Below are positions 1 through 6,065 of a stretch of 6,065 nucleotides of DNA, piece by piece. The notes under the pieces were generated by a model. The model saw nothing but the letters and a program-made list of their open reading frames with translations, was not told the DNA's origin and searched no databases. Source of the DNA: CAZYJD01 sp964647785. Lineage in GTDB: Bacteria; Bacteroidota; Bacteroidia; NS11-12g; UBA9320. Made by a program: the position numbers and the translations under genes. Numbering within the stretch: the first letter of the stretch is position 1; each line of letters starts with the position of its first letter. The stretch is taken from NCBI GenBank assembly GCA_964647785.1, contig CAZYJD010000107.1, forward strand, positions 1 to 6,065. The letters run 5' to 3'.

Positions 1-1352
1 TTTTTTTCTTCTTTGATTTCTTCAATTTTTTTCTCGAGATCAACAATTTCCTTGGGAACGTGAATGTTTGATAAATGAACCCTAGCACCTGCTTCATCCA
101 TTACATCAATGGCCTTGTCGGGCAAATGACGGTCGCTGATGTATCTGGTGCTCAGATTTACGGCAGCCTCGAGCGATTCTTGGGTGTAGATAACGCTGTG
201 ATGATCTTCATATTTATCTTTAATATTCTGTAGGATTTGAAGTGTTTCATCGGGTGTTGCAGGTTCTACAATAACCGGTTGGAAACGACGCTCAAGGGCA
301 CCATCTTTCTCTATGTACTGTCGATATTCATCGAGGGTGGTGGCTCCGATGCACTGGATCTCTCCTCGGGCCAATGCAGGTTTAAACATATTGCTGGCAT
401 CTAAACTGCCTGATGCACCTCCGGCCCCCACAATGGTGTGTATTTCATCAATGAACAAAATCACATCTCGCGATTTTTCCAGTTCATTCATCACAGCCTT
501 CATGCGTTCTTCGAATTGGCCGCGGTATTTTGTGCCTGCCACAAGCGATGCCAGATCAAGGGTGACAATTCGTTTATCGAACAAAACCCTTGACACCTTG
601 CGTTGTACAATGCGCAGAGCCAAACCTTCGGCAATGGCTGTTTTTCCTACCCCGGGTTCTCCAATGAGAACCGGGTTGTTCTTTTTTCTTCTTGAGAGGA
701 TTTGTGAGACCCGTTCGATTTCTTTCTCGCGACCTACGATTGGATCGAGCTTATTTTCTTCTGCCAGTTTGGTCAAGTCGCGACCAAAGTTATCCAGAAC
801 TGGTGTTTTGCTTTTAGGAGCAGAAGATCTGCGCTGATCCTGACTGCGTCGTTCTTCATTGTAGAAATCTTCCGGACTATCAGTGCCAGACATTTCTGAC
901 TTTATGTCAGATTCTGGATTCAAGTTGTTCTCCACGGCTTGTTTAAAGGTATCATAGTCCACACCATACTGTTGCAGAATCTGAGAGGCAATGTTGTCTT
1001 CATCTCGTAAAATGGATAGCAACAAGTGTTCAGTTCCTATGATATCGGCTTTGAAAATCTTGGCTTCTAAATAAGTGATTTTGAGGGCTTTTTCAGCTTG
1101 TTTGGTCAAAGGGATATTGCCTAGGTTAGAAGTGCGTGAAGCGGTGTCGCGAATATTGTCTTCTACTGACTTCTTCAGTCGAAGGAGATCGATGCCAAGC
1201 GCTTTCATGTAGTTGAGCGCTTTGCCTTCTCCTTCTCTTATGATGCCTAGCAAAAGGTGTTCAGTTCCGATATAACCATGCCCCAATCGGATGGCCTCCT
1301 CTCTGCTGAATTGAATGACTTCTTTTACCCTTGGTGAAAATTTCGCTTCCAT
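1..1352 (-). CDS. clpC: ClpC-type AAA+ unfoldase/chaperone, N-terminal 450 residues (3' end outside window)
   Basis: ATP-dependent Clp ATPase, class I, which unfolds proteins in the cytoplasm and normally feeds them to the ClpP protease. The minus-strand frame is open from the ATG at 1352 to the window edge. Seen in order: two Clp_N repeats (about residues 1-70 and 75-140, with YIGTEHLLLGIIREGEG and the matching second-repeat IIGTEHLLLSIL); a polar linker (about 142-172); then the first AAA+ domain. That domain has Walker A GEPGVGKT (231-238, Lys237), pore-loop KYRG (Tyr276), Walker B ending in Asp302-Glu303 within VILFIDEIHT, and the arginines of LERRF (355-356). The last residues, rich in Lys and Glu, begin the middle-domain coiled coil. 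The N-domain wording favours ClpC over ClpB, but the second AAA+ domain and the ClpP-binding loop lie outside the window, so partnership with ClpP is inferred. The ATG gives a standard ClpC N-terminus (MEAKFSPRV). No Shine-Dalgarno sequence precedes it. It is divergent from dnaB. Confidence 0.93.
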   Translation of the reverse strand, partial: MEAKFSPRVKEVIQFSREEAIRLGHGYIGTEHLLLGIIREGEGKALNYMKALGIDLLRLKKSVEDNIRDTASRTSNLGNIPLTKQAEKALKITYLEAKIFKADIIGTEHLLLSILRDEDNIASQILQQYGVDYDTFKQAVENNLNPESDIKSEMSGTDSPEDFYNEERRSQDQRRSSAPKSKTPVLDNFGRDLTKLAEENKLDPIVGREKEIERVSQILSRRKKNNPVLIGEPGVGKTAIAEGLALRIVQRKVSRVLFDKRIVTLDLASLVAGTKYRGQFEERMKAVMNELEKSRDVILFIDEIHTIVGAGGASGSLDASNMFKPALARGEIQCIGATTLDEYRQYIEKDGALERRFQPVIVEPATPDETLQILQNIKDKYEDHHSVIYTQESLEAAVNLSTRYISDRHLPDKAIDVMDEAGARVHLSNIHVPKEIVDLEKKIEEIKEEK

Positions 1353-1374
1353 AATCGAGTTTTGACTAAAGTAA

Positions 1375-1406
1375 CAAATATAATTCCATTTTGCAGGTCG
1401 AGTAAA
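1375..1406 (-). promoter_or_regulatory. Candidate clpC promoter (Bacteroidetes -7/-33 type)
   Basis: Read on the minus strand, positions 1382-1375 give TATATTTG, a perfect match to the Bacteroidetes -7 consensus TAnnTTTG. A TTTA at 1406-1403, one mismatch from the -33 element TTTG, lies 20 bases upstream, within the usual spacing. The -7 box ends 22 bases before the clpC start, which implies a short leader. The consensus is established for Bacteroides and Flavobacterium; its use here is inferred. Confidence 0.45.
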
Positions 1407-1620
1407 AGAAGAAAGCCCGATCTTTACCAAAAGCATACACAAATGCGGCGGCTAATTTTTTCGGAAGCGAAATGCAAACAGAAAATCTCACACATCGCAT
1501 GTGAAAAAAATAATCTGAATCTCATCTCAACGTTAAGACAGCGTTACGCAGGCTCGTAAATCAGGATTTTTTAGATACAAGTTCAAACCTGAAGAATTGC
1601 ATTTTGTGAATATCTTTCTC

Positions 1621-1650
1621 TTTAAAATCAAGGGTTTCAGATTATATTCG
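1621..1650 (+). promoter_or_regulatory. Weak candidate dnaB promoter
   Basis: TTTA (1621-1624) and TATATTCG (1643-1650) each differ by one base from the Bacteroidetes -33 (TTTG) and -7 (TAnnTTTG) elements and are 18 bases apart. Transcription starting a few bases downstream would give a dnaB leader of roughly 100 bases holding several DnaA-box-like sites and the inverted repeat. Other near-matches to the -7 element exist at 1611-1618 and 1742-1749, so the choice is uncertain. Confidence 0.25.
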
Positions 1651-1688
1651 TTTAGCTATCAACAAGTAATTCACATGAGAAAAATCGT

Positions 1689-1697
1689 TGTGGATAA
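1689..1697 (-). promoter_or_regulatory. DnaA box, perfect consensus 9-mer
   Basis: The plus strand reads TGTGGATAA, the exact reverse complement of the classical DnaA box TTATCCACA. It lies 63 bases before the dnaB start. Nearby matches to TTWTNCACA are 1500-1508 (no mismatch, minus), 1605-1613 (one mismatch, minus), 1667-1675 (one mismatch, plus) and 1722-1730 (one mismatch, plus). The sequence match is certain; DnaA binding is inferred. Confidence 0.5.
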
Positions 1698-1702
1698 CCG
1701 AG

Positions 1703-1731
1703 CTGTGGTGAAAAAAAGATTTTCTCCACAG
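1703..1731. repeat. 12-bp imperfect inverted repeat upstream of dnaB
   Basis: CTGTGGTGAAAA at 1703-1714 is complementary to TTTTCTCCACAG at 1720-1731 except for one T-T mismatch (1709/1725), with a 5-base spacer AAAGA. It begins 6 bases after the perfect DnaA box and ends 29 bases before the dnaB start. It could be a protein-binding dyad in DNA (its outer arms carry the TGTGG/CCACA core of DnaA boxes) or a hairpin in the dnaB leader. No U-tract follows, so it does not look like a terminator. Confidence 0.6.
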
Positions 1732-1760
1732 GAACTACTTCTATTTTCGAAGCCGTTTGA

Positions 1761-3269
1761 ATGATGGAAGAAAAAGCAGAAAAATATAAAAAGAACACGA
1801 AGGCTGTACGAAAAATTGATTTGAGCATCGAAGGCAGATTGCAGCCACAGGCGCTTGAAGTAGAGGAAGCGGTATTGGGGGCATTGATGATTGAAAAGAA
1901 TGCGCCTGAACGCGTATTGGATGTGCTCAACTCAGATGCGTTTTACAAAGATGCCCATAAATACATCTATGAATCCATTGTGGAGCTATTTAAAGACGGG
2001 CATCCGGTGGATATTATTACGGTAACCGATAAACTGCGCTCCAAAGGGCAGCTTGAATTTGTTGGGGGAGCTTATTTTGTAAGTCGTCTTACGCAGAGAG
2101 TTGCCTCAACCGCCAACTTGGAATATCATTCGCATATCGTAATGCAGAAATACGTTCAGCGCGAATTGATTGCTGTTTCAGGAGAAATTGTTCATGATGC
2201 TTTTGAAGCAGGGGTTGATGCCTTTGAGCTTCTAGATCGTTCGGAAGAGAAAATCTTTCGCGTGAAGGACAAGAGCATCAAAAAGAATGTTGAAGATATT
2301 GGCCAGCTCATCAACAAGGCCATTAGGCAAATACAGAACACCAAGAGTGGAGAAAGTGGCATCACAGGAGTGCCTTCAGGAATTGTTGAGATCGATCGTA
2401 TCACTGCAGGATGGCAAAGGTCAGATTTGATTATCTTGGCGGGTCGTCCGGGGATGGGTAAGACAGCATTTGTTTTGTCAATAGCCAGAAATGCTGCAGT
2501 GGATCACGATACGCCGGTGGCCCTGTTTTCATTGGAAATGTCTTCTGTGCAGCTCGTAACCCGTCTTATATCAGCCGAGACCCAGTTGTCTTCCGAAAAG
2601 CTTCGTACGGGTAAACTTACCGAGGCTGAGTGGACCCAGTTGAACACCAAAATTCAGCAGATATCTGAAGCCAAAATATTCATCGATGATACGCCAGCAT
2701 TGTCGGTTTTTGAACTCAAAGCGAAGGCGAGAAGATTGAAGGCCAATCACCATATAGGAATGATTGTAATTGACTACTTGCAGTTGATGCGCGGTGAAGA
2801 CAGCAAAAATGGAAACAGGGAACAAGAAATCAGCTATATCAGCCGGTCGCTTAAGGGCTTGGCAAAAGATCTTGATATCCCCATCATCGCCTTGGCACAG
2901 CTCAGTCGTCAGGTGGAACAACGGCAGGATAAAAAACCCATTCTTTCAGATTTGAGGGAGTCGGGTTCCATTGAGCAGGATGCGGACATTGTTGGATTCA
3001 TTTATCGACCTGAATATTATAAGATTCAGGAAGTGGATGGCATGGACACCACCGGATTGGCGCAATTCATCATAGAAAAACACAGAAATGGTAGCACAGG
3101 TGGGGTTTGGATGCGATTCAGAAATGAGTACGCCAAATTCGAAAATGCTGAAGTTGGAATGGGGATGGGCGAAGATTTAGACTACAATCCAAACATCAAT
3201 GTGATGACCATGCAATCTAAAATGAACGACCTGGATCCATTCGATGATGAAGAGGGAACCCCATTTTAA
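1761..3269 (+). CDS. dnaB: Replicative DNA helicase DnaB
   Basis: Hexameric 5'-3' helicase that unwinds DNA at the replication fork and binds DnaG primase. At 502 residues it is a full-length, slightly long family member. A basic N-terminal extension of about 27 residues precedes the DnaB N-terminal domain (about 28-130: LQPQALEVEEAVLGALM, then KDGHPVDIITVTDKL). A linker follows, then the RecA-like domain (about 195-460) with Walker A GRPGMGKT (228-235, Lys234), the catalytic Glu259 in FSLEMS, Walker B IVIDYLQLM (Asp338) and the C-terminal HRNGSTG, whose Arg442 fits the arginine finger. The tail is acidic (DPFDDEEG). No intein or insertion is present. Two Met codons (1761 and 1764) open the frame; the first is used by default and no Shine-Dalgarno sequence decides between them. 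The upstream DnaA-box-like sites suggest possible DnaA control. The stop is 10 bases from the convergent acyltransferase gene. Confidence 0.97.
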   Translation: MMEEKAEKYKKNTKAVRKIDLSIEGRLQPQALEVEEAVLGALMIEKNAPERVLDVLNSDAFYKDAHKYIYESIVELFKDGHPVDIITVTDKLRSKGQLEFVGGAYFVSRLTQRVASTANLEYHSHIVMQKYVQRELIAVSGEIVHDAFEAGVDAFELLDRSEEKIFRVKDKSIKKNVEDIGQLINKAIRQIQNTKSGESGITGVPSGIVEIDRITAGWQRSDLIILAGRPGMGKTAFVLSIARNAAVDHDTPVALFSLEMSSVQLVTRLISAETQLSSEKLRTGKLTEAEWTQLNTKIQQISEAKIFIDDTPALSVFELKAKARRLKANHHIGMIVIDYLQLMRGEDSKNGNREQEISYISRSLKGLAKDLDIPIIALAQLSRQVEQRQDKKPILSDLRESGSIEQDADIVGFIYRPEYYKIQEVDGMDTTGLAQFIIEKHRNGSTGGVWMRFRNEYAKFENAEVGMGMGEDLDYNPNINVMTMQSKMNDLDPFDDEEGTPF

Positions 3270-3279
3270 CGAGCGGGCC

Positions 3280-4194
3280 TTACTTTTTACAACGCATTAA
3301 CTTGAGCAGAGGATTTCGCCATTTGATTTGTTTGTAAGCTTCTTTTTCAGCTCCGAATTTGGCATAAAAATGTGCTACATCGGGGATGTCTGAACCCTCA
3401 AAATCGAGCATATGAGTGCCTTTTTGGCTGTATTTTCTGATCACTTGATCAAGGATGAATAGTTGAGAGTTCAAATGTCTTCCAATTTTGTTGGGTGAAC
3501 TCATGATCAAATAAAGCCGGTGTTCATCCTTTAGAAGGATTGCTATGCCACACAACTCCTTCTCGAGCCAACATGAATGAATTTCGAAGAGCTCAGGGGA
3601 TCGAACCATTAGTTGGGTGATTGACTTGTAAAAATGGATGTCAAGTCGGGGATCAAGACGCCCCTGATACCGGCTGAAAAAATCTACGGCTTCCGCAGCT
3701 GATAGGGGATGGGCGTTCAATTTTAATAGATTTTCCCTTTCAATTTTATTCAATCTGCTGCGATGTCGGTTGTCATAACCACTGCGGATTTCTTCATAGG
3801 GCTGATTCAAGGCTAATAGGAAATTATTTCTTTCATTGGCAATCCCATTCATGTGCTTGCATTGCATGCGTTGATTGAGCTGCATATCAGCCAAAAAGAA
3901 TGATCTTGGAATGGATCGAAGCCAAATGCTACAATTTTCATAGTGTTCCGCTTTCGAAGAAAACAGTCCCAATTGCTGAAGAAAAGGAGGCTGCCAGATG
4001 TATTTGATGCCCCATTTCTGTTTCCAAGGCAGGGGCCACACGGCTTCATAATCTCCCAGCACCAATGCGTCCCATTTGGAGAGTGCATTCAGGCATTGGC
4101 TCAGGGCATAAGCCTTCGGTGCCAGTGAGCGCTCAATGCACGCATTCCAGCGGGTGCAATCAATTTGATGTTGTTGTAGATACCGGATTTTCAT
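3280..4194 (-). CDS. FemAB-like / GNAT-superfamily acyltransferase of unknown substrate
   Basis: A 304-residue soluble protein with no signal peptide or membrane segment. The assignment rests on family-type patterns. The basic helix YDNRHRSRLNKIER (140-153) resembles the arginine-rich segment of FemAB-like and GNAT_6-type proteins. The C-terminal LDFEGSDIPDVAHFYAKFGA (263-282) matches the end of the acyl-CoA/aminoacyl transferase fold. The N-terminal third (WDALVLGDYEAVWPLPWKQK, 41-60, then YIWQPPFLQQLGLFS, 65-79) resembles uncharacterised Bacteroidetes proteins as I recall them. FemAB relatives transfer amino acids to peptidoglycan precursors and GNAT enzymes acetylate amines, but nothing here identifies a substrate. 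The start at 4194 is favoured because the conserved-looking N-terminus begins there, although only 6 bases separate it from the U-tract of the pruA terminator and no Shine-Dalgarno sequence is present. It is third in line after the rluA-like gene and pruA, and convergent with dnaB. Confidence 0.75.
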   Translation of the reverse strand: MKIRYLQQHQIDCTRWNACIERSLAPKAYALSQCLNALSKWDALVLGDYEAVWPLPWKQKWGIKYIWQPPFLQQLGLFSSKAEHYENCSIWLRSIPRSFFLADMQLNQRMQCKHMNGIANERNNFLLALNQPYEEIRSGYDNRHRSRLNKIERENLLKLNAHPLSAAEAVDFFSRYQGRLDPRLDIHFYKSITQLMVRSPELFEIHSCWLEKELCGIAILLKDEHRLYLIMSSPNKIGRHLNSQLFILDQVIRKYSQKGTHMLDFEGSDIPDVAHFYAKFGAEKEAYKQIKWRNPLLKLMRCKK

Positions 4195-4200
4195 GGATGT

Positions 4201-4227
4201 AAAAAGCCCGGATCATTACCGGGCTTT
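4201..4227 (-). terminator. Intrinsic terminator after pruA
   Basis: On the minus strand a perfect 9-bp stem AAAGCCCGG/CCGGGCTTT, with a 7-base TAATGAT loop, runs into TTTTT. It starts 21 bases after the pruA stop. The last T is 6 bases before the acyltransferase ATG, so this hairpin would sit in the 5' leader of that gene on any read-through transcript. Plus-strand activity is less likely because the T-tract there is short and interrupted. Confidence 0.85.
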
Positions 4228-4248
4228 CACTTCTTCTAGCATAGGTTT

Positions 4249-5886
4249 TCAACACTCCTCTTCAAGAAAAGGGTAACGATAATCTTTCGGTGGAACGAAA
4301 TTTTCCTTGATGGTTCGCATACTCACCCATCTCATCAGATTTACTTTGGCTCCGGCCTTGTCATTGGTCCCTGAGGCGCGCGCACCTCCGAAAGGTTGTT
4401 GGCCAACAACTGCACCAGTGGGTTTATCGTTGATGTAGAAGTTACCGGCGGCATTTTTTAGCTTGTGTGTGGCCAAACGGATGGCCTCTCGGTCATTGGC
4501 AATGATGGCACCGGTTAGGGCGTATATCGAAGTGTTGTCGAGTATTTCAAGCATTCGGCTATACTCGTCATCTTGATAGACGTATATGGTAAGTACGGGG
4601 CCGAACAGTTCTTCACACATGGTAACATATTCGGGATTCGTGGTCTGCAAAATGGTGGGTTGAATGAAGAACCCTTCTTCTTTATTGCAATTTCCACCGT
4701 AAATGATTTTCACTTCGCTGTGGTCATTTTTTGCTCGATCAATGTAACCGGAAATCTTATCAAAAGACTTTTCATCGATGACTGCATTGATGAAGTTGCT
4801 GAAATCTTCAGCAGGCCCCATCTTCATATCATTGAGCTGCGCGAAGAGCTTTTCTTTCACTGCTTCCCAAAGGCTTTCTGGAATATAGGCTCTAGAAGCA
4901 GCAGAACATTTTTGTCCTTGAAATTCAAAGGCACCTCTGCTCAATGCTGTTGCAAGTACATCCACATCCGCACTATTGTGGGCCATGATGAAGTCTTTTC
5001 CTCCGGTTTCACCAACAATTCTGGGATAGGATTTAAACCAGTCGATGTTGTTTCCTATTTCACGCCAGATATTTCTGAATACCCCTGTTGAGCCTGTAAA
5101 GTGAATGCCTGCAAAATCGGGGTGTTTAAAAATAACTTCTCCTGCTTCCGGGCCTGGAACATGCACCAAGTTAATCACGCCATTGGGCAAGCCTGCTTCT
5201 TTCAGCAATTCAACAATGACTTGTGCACTGTAAATCTGTGTTTCAGATGCTTTCCAAACCACCGTATTGCCCATGAGTGCGGGTGCTGTGGGTAGATTGC
5301 CCGCAATGGAAGTGAAGTTGAAAGGCGTCAATGCAAACACAAATCCTTCGAGTGGGCGGTACTCCAAGCGGTTCCAGTTGGCTGCAGGATTCACAGGAGG
5401 TTGTTCCATGTATATTTCCTGCATGTAATGAACATTGAAACGAAAAAAGTCAATCAATTCACAAGCAGCATCAATTTCAGCCTGATATGGATTTTTGCTT
5501 TGTGCCAGCATGGTAGCAGCATTCATTTTAGCGCGATAGGGCCCGGCCAATAAGTCGGCTGCTCTTAAAAAAATTGCAGCGCGATCCTGCCAGTCCATGT
5601 TTTCCCATGACGCTTTGGCTGCTAAGGCAGCAGCAATGGCTTGTTTTACATGTTCTTTGGTGCCCATGTTATAAGTACCCAAAAGGTGTTTGCGATCGTG
5701 CGGAGGGCGCATTTCACGCAAATCATCGGTATATACTTCTTGATCGCCAATGTACATGGGGATATTCACAGTTTTGGAGCGAAGTTCATGTAGGGCTTTT
5801 TTAAGCGCAGCTCTTTCGGGACTCCCCGGAGCATAGCTTTTCACTTCTTCATTCCGCGGTGCGGGTACTGAAAAAATTCCGTTCAT
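4249..5886 (-). CDS. pruA: 1-pyrroline-5-carboxylate dehydrogenase (L-glutamate gamma-semialdehyde dehydrogenase)
   Basis: NAD-dependent aldehyde dehydrogenase that oxidises glutamate gamma-semialdehyde (hydrolysed pyrroline-5-carboxylate) to glutamate, the second step of proline breakdown; cytoplasmic. The 545 residues are a complete stand-alone enzyme, close in sequence pattern to mitochondrial ALDH4A1 and not fused to proline dehydrogenase as in PutA. Seen: oxyanion Asn190 in TPFNFT; cofactor-site WKASE (211-215); FTGST (263-267); general-base Glu293 in VGETGGKD; nucleophile Cys327 in FQGQKCSA; and the substrate-loop/C-terminal signature NFYINDKPTGAVVGQQPFGG (482-501) followed by ARASGTNDK. 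All expected catalytic residues are intact. The ATG at 5886 gives the family N-terminus (VPAPRNEEVKSYAPGSPER). An A-rich stretch, not a Shine-Dalgarno sequence, precedes it. The gene starts 12 bases after the rluA-like stop, which suggests co-transcription, and is followed by an intrinsic terminator. No proline dehydrogenase gene is in the window. Confidence 0.97.
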   Translation of the reverse strand: MNGIFSVPAPRNEEVKSYAPGSPERAALKKALHELRSKTVNIPMYIGDQEVYTDDLREMRPPHDRKHLLGTYNMGTKEHVKQAIAAALAAKASWENMDWQDRAAIFLRAADLLAGPYRAKMNAATMLAQSKNPYQAEIDAACELIDFFRFNVHYMQEIYMEQPPVNPAANWNRLEYRPLEGFVFALTPFNFTSIAGNLPTAPALMGNTVVWKASETQIYSAQVIVELLKEAGLPNGVINLVHVPGPEAGEVIFKHPDFAGIHFTGSTGVFRNIWREIGNNIDWFKSYPRIVGETGGKDFIMAHNSADVDVLATALSRGAFEFQGQKCSAASRAYIPESLWEAVKEKLFAQLNDMKMGPAEDFSNFINAVIDEKSFDKISGYIDRAKNDHSEVKIIYGGNCNKEEGFFIQPTILQTTNPEYVTMCEELFGPVLTIYVYQDDEYSRMLEILDNTSIYALTGAIIANDREAIRLATHKLKNAAGNFYINDKPTGAVVGQQPFGGARASGTNDKAGAKVNLMRWVSMRTIKENFVPPKDYRYPFLEEEC

Positions 5887-5898
5887 TTTGGTGTGTTT

Positions 5899-6065
5899 TT
5901 AATAGTCGAATGATGTAAAAAAGTTCCAGTTGCTGTCTTCGGGCAACGGGCAGCGCAAAGTTATTTTTTCTTTTTTAACCGGATGTTCAAAATCGAGCCT
6001 GCCTGCATGCAGATAGATGCGATTGCTTCGGCGGTGATTGGCCTGTTGGCCATGGCCCAGTTTGC
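5899..6065 (-). CDS. RluA-family RNA pseudouridine synthase, C-terminal 54 residues (5' end outside window)
   Basis: A minus-strand frame enters from the right edge and stops at TAA (5901-5899). Its 54 residues contain RIYLHAGRLDFEHPVKKEK followed by LRCPLPEDSNW. This is the typical end of RluA-type synthases (a LHA..L.F.HP strand, then a P-L-P-x-D segment), which isomerise uridines in rRNA or tRNA. The catalytic Asp and any S4 domain lie outside the window, so the subfamily (RluA, RluC, RluD or other) cannot be told. Only 12 bases separate its stop from the pruA start, suggesting one transcript. Confidence 0.78.
   Translation of the reverse strand, partial: KLGHGQQANHRRSNRIYLHAGRLDFEHPVKKEKITLRCPLPEDSNWNFFTSFDY

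Larger units (their letters stand above)
1353..1760. promoter_or_regulatory. Divergent clpC-dnaB intergenic regulatory region
   Basis: A 408-base stretch between two divergent starts with no convincing gene. It is AT-rich, most strongly over about 1561-1680. It contains a candidate clpC promoter, a weaker candidate dnaB promoter, several 9-mers resembling DnaA boxes, and a 12-bp imperfect inverted repeat beside dnaB. Smaller dyads are TCACA/TGTGA at 1488-1504, TTACG/CGTAA at 1544-1559 and TCAGG/CCTGA at 1561-1592. A 65-codon plus-strand open frame at 1362-1559 overlaps the clpC promoter and shows no recognisable family, so it is not called. Confidence 0.7.

Noticed and set aside
313..837. 174-codon plus-strand open frame opposite clpC
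   Set aside because: It lies wholly antisense to the conserved AAA+ domain, with motifs intact on the other strand; the Ser/Arg-rich product is a typical shadow.
1362..1559. 65-codon plus-strand open frame in the clpC-dnaB gap
   Set aside because: It overlaps the likely clpC promoter, has no recognisable domain or ribosome-binding site, and its composition looks like translated AT-rich spacer.
1544..1572. Possible plus-strand terminator: TTACG/CGTAA stem followed by a T-run
   Set aside because: The stem is only 5 bp and the T-run starts about 7 bases after it; no convincing gene lies upstream for it to end.
1561..1760. Calling the region oriC
   Set aside because: DnaA-like boxes and AT-richness are suggestive, but no GC skew or genome position is available, and regulation of dnaB explains the sites equally well.
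1652..1930. 92-codon minus-strand open frame overlapping the dnaB start
   Set aside because: Much of it is antisense to the DnaB N-terminal domain and the rest covers the dnaB leader; the product has no family resemblance.
4573..5091. 172-codon plus-strand open frame opposite pruA
   Set aside because: It is antisense to the catalytic part of PruA and shows no protein-family pattern.

Overview
The window looks like a chromosomal housekeeping region from a member of the Bacteroidetes (Bacteroidota). The evidence is the relatedness of the proteins (a ClpC-type ATPase, DnaB, an ALDH4A1-like PruA and a FemAB/GNAT-like protein of a type I associate with this phylum), the lack of Shine-Dalgarno sequences in front of every start, and a perfect match to the Bacteroidetes -7 promoter element (TAnnTTTG) upstream of clpC. 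I cannot name a genus from sequence alone.

Layout. Positions 1-1352 (minus) hold the 5' two-thirds or less of clpC, cut by the window edge. Positions 1353-1760 are a 408-base divergent intergenic region with the likely promoters of clpC (leftward) and dnaB (rightward), several DnaA-box-like 9-mers and a 12-bp imperfect inverted repeat just in front of dnaB. Positions 1761-3269 (plus) encode the replicative helicase DnaB. Only 10 bases separate its stop from the convergent stop of a FemAB-like acyltransferase (3280-4194, minus). Upstream of that, still on the minus strand, are an intrinsic terminator (4201-4227), pruA for 1-pyrroline-5-carboxylate dehydrogenase (4249-5886) and the 3' end of an RluA-family pseudouridine synthase gene (5899-6065 and beyond).

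How the genes relate. The minus-strand block at the right reads rluA-like, then pruA after 12 bases, then the terminator, then the acyltransferase gene, whose start codon sits 6 bases beyond the terminator U-tract. The first two probably share a transcript; the third is probably expressed by read-through or from an unseen promoter. DnaB (replication), ClpC (protein quality control), PruA (proline catabolism) and RluA (RNA modification) have no evident joint pathway.

No mobile element, CRISPR array, tRNA or rRNA was seen, and nothing amounts to a clear undescribed system. The most interesting signals are the DnaA-box-like cluster and inverted repeat in front of dnaB, and the terminator abutting the acyltransferase start.
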